Part shown: positions 11,340 to 23,104 of the stretch, in pieces
Numbering within the stretch: position 1 is the stretch's first letter
Layout of the letters: each line of letters begins with the position of its first letter
NCBI GenBank assembly: GCA_022606135.1
Contig: JABYQN010000012.1
Coordinates: forward strand, 992,001-1,056,000
Source of the DNA: Fomes fomentarius
Taxonomy: Eukaryota > Basidiomycota > Agaricomycetes > Polyporales > Polyporaceae
Length of the DNA: 64,000 nt
Direction of reading: 5' to 3'
Translations under genes and position numbers: made by a program
Notes under the pieces: generated by a model
Told to the model about the DNA's origin: nothing
Database searches by the model: none
Seen by the model: the letters and a program-made list of their open reading frames with translations, nothing else

Positions 11340-11850
11340 TCAACAATCCTCGGGGTCAGCCGCAAGGACTGCCCGTTGGTTATACACTACCTCACCCCAG
11401 CCCAGGGACCCGGGGCTCCTGCTGGCCATGTCGTCCAAGGTCTTGGGCTTGAGCGCGCGCACGAGAGATAGGTCGTCGTCGTCGCCCGGGCCGTCCACAT
11501 CGCAAGGCATCTCTGGCAGTTAAAAGAGATGTGAGCAACGGACGGCAAATGAGATAGCAGATGAAAAGCCCAAGCGTACCAGTCTGTCCCAGGAATCTGG
11601 GGGTCCACGGTGTCTTGAGTCCGGCGCCTTGAGCGCGCGCGCATGTCGAAGTCGCCAGGAAGGTCGTGGTGGGGTTATATAGGTCTGGATGAGGATGGAG
11701 ACTAGGATGGCTGAGTGCAGCGACTGTGAGCGGCGTCATGTGCCGAGGCTGACATCTTCCATATCGAGCCATTGAAAGATACGTGTTGACGTCATCTGGG
11801 TGCGAGCTGCTTCGGCGGCCAGCCGGTCCTCGTTGAGGTAAGTTAGAATA
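11340..11850 (-). repeat. inverted dispersed repeat, copy b
   Basis: This is the reverse-complement partner of 3570-3990, starting just after the GH115 stop. It keeps the same block order with extra inserted bases (around 11600-11690) that copy a lacks. Together the two copies bracket the WD40 relic, the coiled-coil gene and GH115. Confidence 0.75.
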
Positions 11851-12024
11851 CTTACTTATGTCGCAATCCATGGACACCTCCTCACACAGGAGAAACAACG
11901 GTAAACAATCACCACCAGCATGAGCGCTTGGCAGGAACTATGTGGCCGCACTTGATCTCCACCCCAGATGACCGTGCAATTCTGCCAAGCTTGTGGGGAA
12001 ATGCACATGCACCCCTAGAGTTCT

Positions 12025-13110
12025 GTGAGTAAAATTCATCGGTCTGTGATCATTCCTAGTACGGGCGCTGTTTCGGTTCCCCATCATACTCGTCCTATCA
12101 CTCCATTGAATAGATCGTCAGCGGTGAAATTCAGTGAAGAGAAACACAGCATCGAGGAACCGAATATGGACCGTCCCTTGTTCGCTCGCCAAAGAGCTGA
12201 CGAAGCCTGGGATGTCCAGCCTCCGCCGTACTGGTGCCAACCTCGCCTGACAGATGCCAGCCGCCTCGGTATAAAACCTGAGCTAGTTGACAGATTTCTC
12301 CTTCATCAGTACCTCCCTGTCCGCTCCCCTCTACAACGCTCTTTCTTCTCTTTCAGAGTTGAGCTGCGCTCTCAGACACACGCCTATACGGTAGCTAGAG
12401 CTAGAGGGTGAAGACACGCTGCACCTCACCCAGTCCGTCCTCGTTCATTCGCGACGGACTGTAGTGGACGTCCTCGTTTCTCAGGTGAGCTCTATTATGA
12501 TGTTCACTCTCTCTCACTACTGACATGGGTAATTTGAACACAGGGCTGTCCTGTACGATGTGGCAGTTGCCGAAACCACGTCCTCGTCCTCTCTAGGCGG
12601 GAACAACGGCGTGTACCATTCCATATACCCCATCACCACCTACCCCTCATGGTGCACGTCCTATGGCATGGCTGGCGCTCATACCACGTACGTCTCATAC
12701 TTCCTGCGCACTCTCCATCTTGCCTCAGACCGCCACCATCTAGTACCACGAGCATGCTCAACATGGCCAGCCGCCCCGTCGTGTATAAGCCCACCTGGTG
12801 GCATCCGACGTTCGCGTCGTGTACCGCTCAGGCTCCTGCCGCTCCCAGTAAGCCGTACCAGAAGGACGCAGGGAGAGAGGTAGATGAGTCAACGCCTTTC
12901 CGGTACAGTCACCTGTCGGGGATGGGTGACTCGGACTGTGCGGAGCGTGCACGGCGCATTGCAAGGCTGAGCCTCCCTAGGGTGAGCCCGTTGTGTTCGT
13001 TGTATGGATGATGAAGCTGACCATCATGACAGCGACCGCCTACTTCGGGATCCTTATCGACTGTCTCGGACCAACTCTCGTTGTCGCCACAGGTGCGTGT
13101 CATGTCCATT
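12025..13110 (+). repeat. R repeat, copy a
   Basis: R units share a fixed layout: a block with GCGCCGAGGAACCGAATATG and CTTGTTCGCCCGCCAAAGAG, a TATA box (TATAAAAC, 12270-12277 here), the leader ATGTCCGCTCCCCTCTACAA, and several GT..AG intron-like intervals ending in a segment whose frame reads WWHPTFAS..AQAPAAPSKPY..RYSHLSGMGDSDC..ARRIARLSLPR. Copy a has an extra 20-odd bases in the leader. It diverges from the other copies after 12985, where it instead resembles the 57.66-57.78 kb segment. Confidence 0.8.
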
Positions 13111-13565
13111 GTGCCGGCTTACAGCCTCGATTTGCAGGAATCAACTTACGGACATGAGCGGAGGTGTGTGTGTGGCATAAGTAGTAGTAGTACTCAGTAC
13201 CATAGTCGAGCTTTCAACTTTGTAGTAGCATGCATTAGTTGACAGAAATATAATTGTCGTGTCAAGGGATGTTGTATGCATATGTCATCTAGTATCAAAG
13301 GGCTGCAGAAGATAGATTGGTATGTCGCCAGTGTGTTTGTTCGCGGACGATCACCGTTTCAAACATGTGGGGGTAAACATTCAGGGAGCTTGCCGGGAGG
13401 ACGACGAATACATGATTGACTCAACGGCTTGCTGGTTGAGTTGAAATTCCGCCGAGGGGCAGTGAGTAGTCGTATGATGATTCGATAGTATCGGATTAAG
13501 AGGAATGATTCGGAGGAGCACCTGAGGCCGTGGTAAGCGCGCGGGCACATGAGCGTCGAAAAGAA
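13111..13565. other. spacer, nothing supported
   Basis: AT-richer sequence between the first R unit and the outer inverted-repeat arm. No gene or RNA recognised. Confidence 0.4.
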
Positions 13566-13734
13566 CGAACAACATGCCGTCCACTTGGCATGCTAGCCTA
13601 CATGACTCGACAGCACAAAAAGCTCATGTAAAATTCGAGTACAACACACACTGGTGTTACTGACATTGTCTGGGCATGTAGCAAGGTTCCATTGATACAA
13701 GCAAGTCATATAAGAACTCGAACCCGGACAAAGA

Positions 13735-13905
13735 ATTTCGGCGCACGTTGGCTTCCCCGCATAAGTCGCGGGTACTAGTCCCGAGGGCCACGAAGAGGCC
13801 TGCGCCAGGAACGACCACAAGTCCGGTCGACCGTACCTCGGGGCCGGCGTCTTGAATCGAGGGTCTGTTGCGTGACCGCCCCGAAGCCGGTCCTTACGAA
13901 CTACT
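13735..13905 (-). repeat. conserved 170-base E-terminal block, copy 1
   Basis: This block ends every complete E unit and is the best conserved part across copies. Read 5'-3' it begins GTAAGGACCGGCTTCGAGG and ends near GCCAACGTGCGCCGAAAT. It contains an internal palindromic core, CGGGACTAGTACCCG. Other copies are at 21600, 42768, 50575 and 56955. Confidence 0.85.
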
Positions 13906-16342
13906 ACTATGATATGTACTGTTAACTGGTCGAAGTATACTACTTGTGCGCGATGCCAGTGGAGTGGTGCAGCGTGCTGTCGAGTAACACGTCGGTTCCG
14001 CAGTAGGAGGTTGCGCAGTCGATCGGCAAAGACCTAGCACGGTCCAGAGTGCAGGTCGGATGTCCTGAGCGATGATACGGCGATGCTGAACAAGCGTCGA
14101 ATAGGGCCATCTCCTTGAAGGACTCGTAGGAGTTCAGTTGCCGAACATGGTTCCGAGTGGTGGTCATCCGCGTCCTCAAGATCGGAGTCGACTGTCTACC
14201 GAGAACAGCGCGCCATGTCCTGTCGCCAAGGTGCATGTGGTATGGTCGTCGATATGGCCCAGGTGTCCGCTGAGTAGGTCGGCCAATAGGAATATCCGAT
14301 AGATGATAACAGCCAGGTTCAGTGCGCGTCGAACCTCAGAGTCAGGTTTCAGTCGTACAGGCTTCGGTCCCAAGCGGCGGCCATGAGTTGTCCAACTAGA
14401 GGTCGGAGCGGGGGAAGCCGTGGAGATGCGTCCATGAACCGAGTCAGCTAGCTGAGTTGTGCCAAGTCGTTCTGTCGTCGAACTTTGATCGCTGACGGTG
14501 GTGTCCGCTGAGCAGATCGGCTCATGTGGAGCGCTTGTCGTCCGAGTTGGCGTGAGTGAGACCCGAGATGTCGTCCACTGCGCTCCTGGGTATACTGGTA
14601 TACGGCCTCTAGTAAGCTAAGCTTCAGTGGCTGCTGATCTCGAGGATGTCGGTCAGATAGGTCGTCGAAACCATGATCGTTGGGCAGCATGTCGTCCGAA
14701 TCAGGATCAAGAGAGTCCAAGTGTCATCCACGCGCCCGATGGCCTCGTGTAAAACGCGCCAAGTGCTTGAGGGTCAGGCTGGACAGACTCCGATTGCTAC
14801 CGATGTCGAACGTGTCCGCTGAGTGGAGAACCCGGGACGCTCAAGTGAGTTGAATGCTCTTCGCTGTTGATCCCACTCATGATACTGAGGGAGTGGGCCG
14901 TCGAGATAGTCGTCCGGATCGTTATCAGGGACCCCAGATGTCGTATGTATTTGTTCTGTCCTTCGGTAGTCATGTGCTTGCGGCGGCGAGTTCAGTTGCG
15001 GAGAACGTTTCTTGTGAAGTCGGGATGCAAATTTGGTTGCCAGTGAGAGCGTCTACTGCTTTTCTCTTGTTCGCTCGTGTTGCCCGTGATCGTGACGTTG
15101 TTGATATTGTCATGCTTGGCCTTCAAGATGCTCATCTTCCTCGGGAATCGAATTAGTCGGCATATTTTTATCGGAATATCTGTCAAAGCGATCAAACTTA
15201 TGTGGCACACATAGGGTGCGGCCTGATTATGGACGTACCTCAGTTCACTGCGACGCCGTTCTTGATCACGGACATCGCTGTTGATGGTCCCAATCTAGAA
15301 TATGGCAGGCTCGAAGTTGACGCGAGTGTCGACGTTCATGCACGCAAGACTTGCACAAAGTCAAGCTTGAGGCACACAATCCAAGACCGCCCTCTGCATG
15401 GAACGTGAGATGTACGCCATAACAATAATGGCTGATTACGCACCACGCATAACTGCCGGGCGTAAGGCAGAATTGACTATAGAGTATGCAGCGATTGCTC
15501 AGGCGATGAAAGGAGAGCACGAGGGAGGAACCATACCTCAGAAGTGGTCCTCATCGCGACCCTCGCTGGATATGTCTCCATATGCGGGACATGGCCGATT
15601 TCCAATCGTAGACGTCTTGCTATCGAGAGGATCGTCAACACACTGACCGGCCGCGTGCGACTCACCAAGTCCAAGTAATCCATGCTCGCATGGTTATGCT
15701 AGCCAAGGCAGCGTCAGCATCTGAGTCATGGCGGCATGAAGCTGAGGGATCATACCTTAGTTCTATATTCCATCTCTCTTGCGTTCTTTCCGGTTCGTGG
15801 AGCATGAGTCACGCTCGTGTGCTCGAGGTCTTGCTGCCGAGAGGTCTTGTTGCCGAGAGGTTGGTCAACACCGCGGGCCGGCCACGTGTGACTCACCAGG
15901 TCCATGCTGACATCCTACGTCCGTATGGGTGTCCTAACTACGCCGGCTTTGAGCGGTGGCGAGAGGGTTGTAAATACACAACTACAAAGGGAATGTGTGA
16001 ACGAACATACCTAACCAGAATCGACCAGACTCAACGGCGGATGGATGCGACATGATGATCTTGTGTCAAATATATCTCACATGTCCAGGAGTCTAGAGGA
16101 TGTCGGTAGAGGTGTAGCCATGTCGCTGGATGCCGAAGACGTTGAGTACGAGGACTGACCAGAGAAGTCAACCACCACCGCGTGTGGCGACGCGCGAAGG
16201 GCGAAGTACCAGTATTGCCTTGAAAGTGCCATAGTCGTTGTCTAAGATGTGTCCCGCCGAAGTCGAACAGTGTCGAGTGCCGGAGGGAGGGAGGAGGAGG
16301 AAGTGGTTCTCTGGGGAGAGAGGTAAGCGAAACCAAGCGGGC

Positions 16343-16350
16343 TTTATATA
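16343..16350 (-). promoter_or_regulatory. TATA box of E copy 2
   Basis: TATATAAA on the minus strand, preceded by a GCGCTTGCGCTTTGGCCGCC element and followed within about 35 bases by ACCTCTCTCCCCAGA, a fungal-type pyrimidine-rich start region. The same arrangement recurs in every E copy. Confidence 0.65.
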
Positions 16351-16735
16351 CCCAACGGGCACAAGGCGGCCCGAGGCGGCCAAAGCGCAAGCGCTCGCCA
16401 CCGGATGGTGGTTATGAGCTTTGCCGCATAGTACTGTGCCGTAAGTGTCACAAAGGGAGCTGAATGGCTTTGGATTGCCACCTGGGCCGCCCTGATATCC
16501 GAGGGGCATCCTGATCGCGTTAGCATATAGCCTGGTCAGCTCTTGTTGCCGTCTGCCGGTGGCGTGGTATGGTGATGATTCCGAACGACGGAAGTGTGCG
16601 CCGACGGTAGTTTGGGATCGGGCTGCGGACACACTAGGAGAAAATAGGATGTTCAGGCTTCTCCACAACGGAAGCGGAGGTGGAGAGAACATCCGATATT
16701 CTAGCCCAGGTAGAACTTAGAACACAGATGGCATG

Positions 16736-17641
16736 CGACTTAGGTCATGGTAATTGACATGGTAAAATAAGTCGCCGTGCAGCACTGTGAGTGATAGCGA
16801 TAGTGAGAACAAGGCCGGTGAAATGAACTTCCTTGCGGTCAGTGTCGTGTGAGTCCGAATATGATCACCGTAAGCATCTTCTCATGACAATCAGAAGGGA
16901 TAAGATGGAGTGAACGTCTGGTGTTGGCTCTAGAACGGAGGATGACGATGAATTTGAACGTTGTGGCAGGGACTCAGACTCACAGAGGCACGCTGGCACT
17001 CCATTGTTTGTCCTTGTTTGTCTATGGGGCTGGAACTTTCATGCCACTGCACCCTTTCTTACTACGATGATGCCACCAGCTTGCTAAGTCTCCAAGTCTC
17101 AGCTCATGTCATGATAGCGACAGACTTCATTCCTATCAAACGAGGCTTATCGCTGAAGGCGCACAACTTTAGGATCTGGCGTGCCAGGCTGACAAGTTGG
17201 ATTCAAGTTTGCCTTTGACAAGATGATCTACTGGGAATTTGTCGGCTTTCCCCCAGTCCCGTAGGTCCCATTCGCGTGCGAGGTCAACTATTTACAAGAG
17301 AATTGAAACGCTCACACGCTGATTAGTACTTCGCACTTGAAGAACCGACGGTCACGGTGGTAGTACACAGGACAAATCTCTCACACCTTGCGGCTAGTTC
17401 TACCTTTGTATATCCCCGCTTCTTGTGACACTCGTATCAGCAACAGAGCTTCAATCCCATAAGCGGCCTGGAAATATCACCTCGATGTTCAGGTTCTGCA
17501 CAGCGGGCACTGAAGCTCGGCCCTGCATGGGCGCTGGCGTGAATCGTTCTATTTCATCATATGAAGAGATTGCGAGAAGAGCTAGGCTAGACCAATGCAC
17601 TCTCAGAATCCGAATTGGCGCGATCCTCCAAGATCGGTTCC
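16736..17641. repeat. spacer S of the composite repeat
   Basis: This lies between E and R within the left arm and is identical, where compared, to 46850-47755. A related but diverged spacer precedes the E copy at 63.48 kb. No coding sequence recognised. Confidence 0.6.
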
Positions 17642-18770
17642 CTATTGACCGATTAATCGAGATATATCATCAGCGGTGAAATGCAGCCACGAAGAGGAAC
17701 ACAGCGCCGAGGATCCGAATATGCTCCGTCCCTTGTTCGCCCGCCAAAGAGATGACGAGGCCCAGGGTGTGACATGGAGCCCAGCCTCTGCGGGAATGGT
17801 GGCCACACTGCCAGCCTCCGCCTGACAGATCCCAGCCGCCTCGGTATAAAACCACAGCCAGTTGGCGTACTGCTCTCTCTTCAGCACCACCATGTCCGCT
17901 CCCCTCTACAAGGCTCTCAGACACACGCCTATACGGTAGCTAGAGCTAGAGGGTGAAGACACGGTGCACCTCACCCAGTCCGTCAGAGTTCATTCGCGAC
18001 GGACTGTAGCCGACATCCTCGTTTCTCAGGTGAGCTCTTATTCTATGTTCACTCTCTCTCACTACTGACATGGGTAATTTGAACAGAGGGTTGTCCTGTA
18101 CGATGTCCTCGTCCTCTCTAGGCGGGAACAACGGCGTGCACCGTTCCATATACCCTATCACCACCTCCCCTCATGGTGCACGTCTTATAGCATGGCTGGC
18201 GCTCATACCACGTACGTCTCATACTTCCTGCGCGCTCCCCACCTTGCCTCAGACTGCCACCTTCCAGTACCACGAGCATGCTCACAACGGCCAGCCGCCC
18301 CGTCGGTGTATAAGCCCACCTGGTGGCATCCGACGTTCGCGTCGCGTACCGCTCAGGCTCCTGCCGCTCCCAGTAAGCCGTACCAAATAGACGCAAGGAG
18401 AGAGGTAGATGAGTCAACGCCTTTCCGGTACAGTCACCTGTCGGGGATGGGTGACTCGGACTGTGCGGAGGGTGCGCGGTGCATTGCAAGGCTGAGCCTC
18501 CCTAGGGTGAGTCGTTTGTCGCTGCATATGCATGTCACACAAGCTGACCTACCATACGCAGCATACACCGGTACTTCACGACATCGACCTCTACTGCATG
18601 GATCCTGCACAAAGGTACGTCATGTCATATGCATGAGTGACTGACAACGTTCCTTCTGTGCAGTACAGTGAGTATGAGCATGGACGTAGATTAGTGTATG
18701 TACTTTGTAGCGTTGTGATGTCAAATAATACATAATTTCATCTCGTGTCTGGAGAGCATCCGACAGATAC
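17642..18770 (+). repeat. R repeat, copy b
   Basis: A full R unit with a TATA box at 17845-17852. It lies mostly inside the tract that looks identical between the two outer arms (mirror copy at 45740-46850). Donor and acceptor-like pairs are kept at the ends of its open stretches, for example CTCAG/GTGAGCTC, CCACGTACGTCTC and CCTAGGGTGAGT. Confidence 0.85.
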
Positions 18771-20041
18771 ATGTCATGCCACAGCATCTTCAAGATTCTT
18801 GAAGCGACCGAGCCTCAGACTTTGGTATGCAGTCTCGCCGAGTCGCTAGTAGACCACCTTGCGTGGAGATATACACAAAGCTCTCCTGGGCGGAGCACTA
18901 GCCATGGACAGGGTGTGTTTTCTGCACCGGCATTGGGCTGGCTAGAGAAATGACGTGCTGATGAAAAGCACACAGCGGTGGACAATAGTCTTACTGGATC
19001 TCGCGTCCAGCAGCTTCTCTACGCAGCGGCATCTACTTCGAGATGACAACCGGCGGAACACACGATTTAAACTAAGGAACGAAGTGGGTCTCCGTACTGT
19101 TCGACGCGTCAGTGCTTCTTCGAGGAGATCTTACCACAAAAACGGTGAGTGTACTCTCATTCGACTCTTCACCGCTCTCCTGACGTTGCACGCTTGGCTC
19201 TGCAGATGGTCGCATAACTCTTTGAGCTGCTGTTTTCTAGTCCGAACATGACAGGGGCGGACACTTCGCAGTCCATGACAATCCTGAATCACTTGCGAGT
19301 AACCTGCGCAAAATGTCTGGCAAAGGCGGGCTGACATGTGCAGTCAGCCCCGGAAAGAACGGGCACATATGCATGATGGTATAGCGTAGAATGCTTCATG
19401 CCGGGCACAGCTGGGATTGTATGATTACGAGTCTACACGAAAACATGTTTCAGGCCAGATACAGCGGATTCTGTGGCTTACATGCATACGCAGAGTGAAG
19501 CGTAAATAATGCGGAAGTTTGACGAGTCGGAGCGCAGGCTGCACACAATGTTGTTCCGAGTCGAGCCCTGCCAGCGGGCATCCAAAGCATACATTCAAGA
19601 TACAACGAAACCAGTTACAAACTGAAGGGGATCGCATACTGTTAGCCACACATTCCATCGCGGTAAGGAAGTAGTGCTCACCGACAAACAAAGGAAACCT
19701 TGTGTCACAGGGCAGTCAACGCTGAACATGCCGGATAGAGAGCAGCCACTCCCTCCACCAACTAGCCCAGTGACCATCAGCAACACGACAACCGTGCGCC
19801 TGCCCTGCTATCCTGTAAATGAATGATAGTTAGCAGCCACCAGTCCGAGCATGAGTCCGAGTCCGAGTCCGAGTCCGAGAGTGATACAACATGTCCCAGT
19901 CCAGTCCAAGTCTGAGCAAAATACAACGGCCACAACAATCCGAGTCCGGAAACCAGACAGTCTTTCTCGATCCACTAACCAAAGTATTTCAGCCTGAGTG
20001 ATGGCGAGAGCATACAGAAGGACATACTCACATGTCGGCAA
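18771..20041. repeat. R-M junction and M 3' flank, left arm
   Basis: This mirrors about 44496-45740. It holds the sequence downstream of the M frame on the minus strand, including an intron-like GT..AG interval directly after its stop. The two arms differ here by scattered substitutions and small indels. Confidence 0.65.
19853..19879. repeat. hexamer microsatellite (GAGTCC)n
   Basis: About four tandem copies of a 6-base unit lie in the intron-like interval after the M frame. The same array is at 44662-44688 and 59816-59843 in the other two M copies. Confidence 0.85.
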
Positions 20042-20773
20042 TCATGTGCGCAAATCACGCGTCGGCCGTGGCAGCCGGCTAGGAGCCAGTCTGTGCAGAG
20101 CAGTCTTGACCTTGGCGAAGCTTTGTGCCAACCACTCCTGTTGAACCTTCATCTTGCTAGTGTATACTTGTGTCCGCGGACGCTTGCGTGGAGCCGCCGT
20201 CACCTTGGGATCTTCGGTGCACCACCGTGCACGTTTGAGGCTCGTCGGCAAAGGCAGTTGTGCCCGCGACCCGTTCACGACCTCCAGACTCACCGTACTC
20301 ACCACTTCCATCAGAACGTCCTCCTCCTCTTCAGCCTTCGCTTCATCTTGGACATTGGTCGTGGTGGCGTCTTGGTGCTCCTCGGCCAGCGTAGGATACC
20401 TAGGAAAGTTAGGGGCCATCTCCACCTCCACCTCTATCTCACCACCCGCCAGCCAATGCTCCTCTGAAACCCAGACGTCAGGCTTGCGCTCACTTCTATC
20501 TTGCATAGCAACACTTGAGACAGGCTCTTGCGGCTGCTTCTCCGGGTCGACATATTGACGGTCGAGGTCGAGGAAGGAGGTAGCAGTGGACTTGCTTTCC
20601 AGGCCGGTCGTATCCATGCGCATGGGCGGAGGTCCAGCCGGGACGAAGAAGCGAGGATAGAAGGAAGCAGAGGCGAAGGGGTATGGCGCCGAGAAGGGCA
20701 ACGGGCGGTGAGTGAGCTCGTAGGGAAGCTGGCCATACTCGTTGACAGTGTAGAGATAAGCAGGAGGGTTCAT
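20042..20773 (-). CDS. M protein, copy 1: conserved ORF of unknown function
   Basis: 243 residues from MNPPAYLYTVNEYGQL to a stop. The start is the first Met shared by all three copies; the frame is open 31 residues further upstream here, but not in the third copy. Pro/Tyr/Phe-rich N-terminus (PLPFSAPYPFASASFYP), an acidic middle (EEEEDVLMEVV), then a basic region with a likely nuclear localisation signal (PRKRPRTQ) and a C-terminal amphipathic stretch ending RLAPSRLPRPT. No signal peptide or membrane segment. No family recognised; it looks largely disordered. The frame is intact in all three copies (others at 43764 and 58922), with only a whole-codon length difference among them. Confidence 0.6.
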   Translation of the reverse strand: MNPPAYLYTVNEYGQLPYELTHRPLPFSAPYPFASASFYPRFFVPAGPPPMRMDTTGLESKSTATSFLDLDRQYVDPEKQPQEPVSSVAMQDRSERKPDVWVSEEHWLAGGEIEVEVEMAPNFPRYPTLAEEHQDATTTNVQDEAKAEEEEDVLMEVVSTVSLEVVNGSRAQLPLPTSLKRARWCTEDPKVTAAPRKRPRTQVYTSKMKVQQEWLAQSFAKVKTALHRLAPSRLPRPTRDLRT

Positions 20774-20866
20774 GGCGGTAGATGTCAAGACGTTTGTAGA
20801 ATAGGAGACTGCACAGCAGTAGAGATGGTGATTGTAAGGGGATAGGGTGGGTCTGAGCCCTTCCAC

Positions 20867-21599
20867 CGGGGTCGACGGAATTATGTATGTCGGATAGCGT
20901 CGCGGATAGAGCTATTGAGGATCGGGCGAGAGTCTGGGCCTACCCATCAGCGTAGATTCCGGTGTCGAAAATGTCACTAGTTCAGAATGGGACCAGCACG
21001 GAGGTCCCGCAGGCTGTTGTGGGGTCGGTTGGCTGGCCATTCAAGTTGGCCATCGGCAGGAGCAGGAGGGGCTTATCGAGGAGTGTGAATGAGTCGAAAT
21101 CGCATAGACTTCTATAAGCTCAGATAAAATGTGTGTTGAGTGAGACCAGGAAACATGAGGTGGACAACTCGAAAACATACTTACAGACTCGAACTCGTAA
21201 TGAATGACGCGAAGAGACATTGCCGCGGATGCCGAGGGATACCCGCTCAAGCGCTGTACTGACTGCGTCATTCATCGGGTCTGTGTCCGTTCTCTAAGAC
21301 ATCTTTTTGAGGTGGAGCTTGCCAGGAGTACGAAGGCCGTAGAAGTTGGTTCCGCCGATCAGTGTCTGACAGTCACTACATGCATGATGGTAAAAAGAGC
21401 GCTTGAGGTCATTGCCATGCACAGCGTGGACAAGCATGTGTACTGTATACACATGCCATGTTCACTACTTGGCATGCTCTTTCCCATTACGGAGTATAAT
21501 ACACCGCTCGACAACTGAGGCTCGAGTACAACCTAAGCAACACTGTAAACGTCCGGGCATGTAATAACACTCAATCGTCATACATAGGAAAGGGCTCCG
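20867..21599. repeat. M upstream region and X segment, left arm
   Basis: This mirrors 42940-43670. Open frames here (for example 21204-21518) are shared with the other arm only because the arms are near-identical. Related X segments follow the E copies at 50.75 and 57.12 kb. Confidence 0.6.
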
Positions 21600-21772
21600 A
21601 CACAGAATTTCGGCGCATGTTGGCTTCCCCGCAGAGGTCGCGGGTACTAGTCCCGAGGGCCACGAAGAGGCCTGCGCCAGGAACGACCACAAGTCTGGTC
21701 GACCGTACCTCGGGGCCAGCGTCTTGAATCGAGGGTCTGTTGCGTGACCGCCTCGAAGCCGGTCCTTACGGA
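21600..21772 (-). repeat. 170-base E-terminal block, copy 2 (solo)
   Basis: Here the block is present without the rest of E: immediately beyond it the sequence switches to unit T-related sequence (TGGGTTCCAGCCATGCCGAG). The mirror copy at 42768 is attached to a full E unit. This marks the inner breakpoint of the left outer arm. Confidence 0.8.
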
Positions 21773-22059
21773 CTATGGGTTCCAGCCATGCCGAGCAGCG
21801 TGCGAGATAGCGGCAGAGGCAGTGTGGTAGTATCGCGCACGCCACAGCCAGCCCCCACCGATGTGAGAGATGGCTTTGTGGACGACCACAGATGACGGCT
21901 ACCTATTACCATTGGATGAGCAGAAAGATAATGGGACACGAAGACAACTCACCCGTTCGTATCTGGGTGTCCGCTATAGCCCATCGCAGAAGATTTAGCG
22001 CGCCTTGACCCTCGCTCGAGTTACGAAGGATGGCTGAGCATTGCGATAGCCGTGTGAGG

Positions 22060-23000
22060 GCAGTAAAGCGCTCGACTCGAGGCAGAGAGGAGAGAATGTG
22101 GTGGTTCTGAGGGAAGAGAGAGGGTCGGAGAGCTATGGTTTATATGGCCAGAAGGCTGACTAGTCTCGGCTCCTGGTGGGTTGGAAGTCGTCAGCCCTTT
22201 GGCGGCCGAACAACAGAACTAGGTCACAACCAGTTCGGCTCAAGTTGTGCTTCTGGTATAGAATGATCGGACAACCATCCACCGGGAGCATGGGTAACCG
22301 CGCTGGCCGGTTGTTCTCCACTTGGAATGGAGAAGATTAAGACAGCTATGATAGTATGTTCCGAACTTGAAGTTAGGTGCGAAGGGAAGATGAGCGAGGT
22401 CAGACTCTACTCGCCGGTTTCCTAGATTCCTCACGCAGTCTTGACACCAACGAGCCGGGTGAATGCGCGCGGCTGTGTGAGACATACAGCTGTGGACGTG
22501 AGGGACGGGTGTCACTGTAAATATTGGGGAGTACCTGAGCATAAGAGGAGATTTCTCAATCCGCGAACCGCCGGACGTTTGGCTGAGCGGCCCGCCGGAT
22601 CTCCATCCACACGATCAATCGAGCGCTGAGCGCTTGGAACTTGTACACTTGACGAGTCCCGCATCCACTGCTACGACACTTCCTTGTTAACTCAAGAGCC
22701 CTGCCACCATGAACACATTCCGATTGCTGTCAAATGGTAAGGGCGCGAGCGCCCATCTGCATTTCCATCTCCTCGTGGCATCTTCGAAGTCCGAGTGCCC
22801 GCGCACAAATCAATTTTCTCTCCTGCTGGCCTCTATCATCTCGGAGTCAGACGTAGCCTCAAATGACAAGGCAACACAGTGCCGAGGAACCGAGTGTGGA
22901 ATCGGACCCCTTGTTCGCCAGCCAAAGTGTGACGCAGTATAACTCGCCCAGCCTCCTTCGGGCGCGCATAGCTCCTCCTCCCTAGCTGGTCCTCTCCAGA
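22060..23000 (-). repeat. T unit, left copy
   Basis: On the minus strand this has a TATA-like CATATAAACC (about 22137-22146) followed by pyrimidine-rich sequence and a GGGTGAGTTGTC donor-like site. The stretch at 22870-22930 resembles the upstream block of the R family (GAGGAACCGAGTGTGG, CTTGTTCGCCAGCCAAAG), so T and R promoters are probably related. Partner copy at 34090-35240. Confidence 0.6.
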
Positions 23001-23104
23001 CGACCGTATGTTTTTCTTATCATTTTACTTATAAGAATGGGATCGCCACCCAACCTACTACATTCTGCCTCTCTAGAATACTGCGAGCGGAAACTCACTC
23101 ATCT

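Larger units (their letters stand above)
13735..16735 (-). repeat. E repeat, copy 2 (minus orientation)
   Basis: This is the mirror of the E copy at 47755-50745. Read on the minus strand it starts with the CTACCTGGGCTAGAATATCGG region, has a TATA box and pyrimidine-rich start region, then several degenerate open stretches with splice-like junctions, and ends in the 170-base block. Coding potential is poor: frames carry different stops in different copies. I recognise no protein. Confidence 0.85.
13566..21775. repeat. outer inverted repeat, left arm
   Basis: About 8.2 kb that matches 42765-50775 in reverse complement. Paired positions add up to about 64,490 over most of the arm and about 64,537 near its inner end, showing only small net indels. 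The arm holds, from outside in, E (minus), a spacer, R (plus), M (minus), an X segment and a second copy of the 170-base block. Beyond 21775 the arms part: the left goes into unit T while the right continues into a full E unit. Confidence 0.92.

Noticed and set aside
13735..13905. 170-base block as a tRNA gene or tRNA-derived SINE
   Set aside because: It has GATTCAAGAC, loosely like a B box, but I could not fold a cloverleaf or find a proper A box at the right distance.
17642..18770. R unit as a fungal pheromone precursor or hydrophobin gene
   Set aside because: The short leader frame MSAPLYKALRHTPIR ends at a stop without a CaaX motif, and there is no eight-cysteine hydrophobin spacing.
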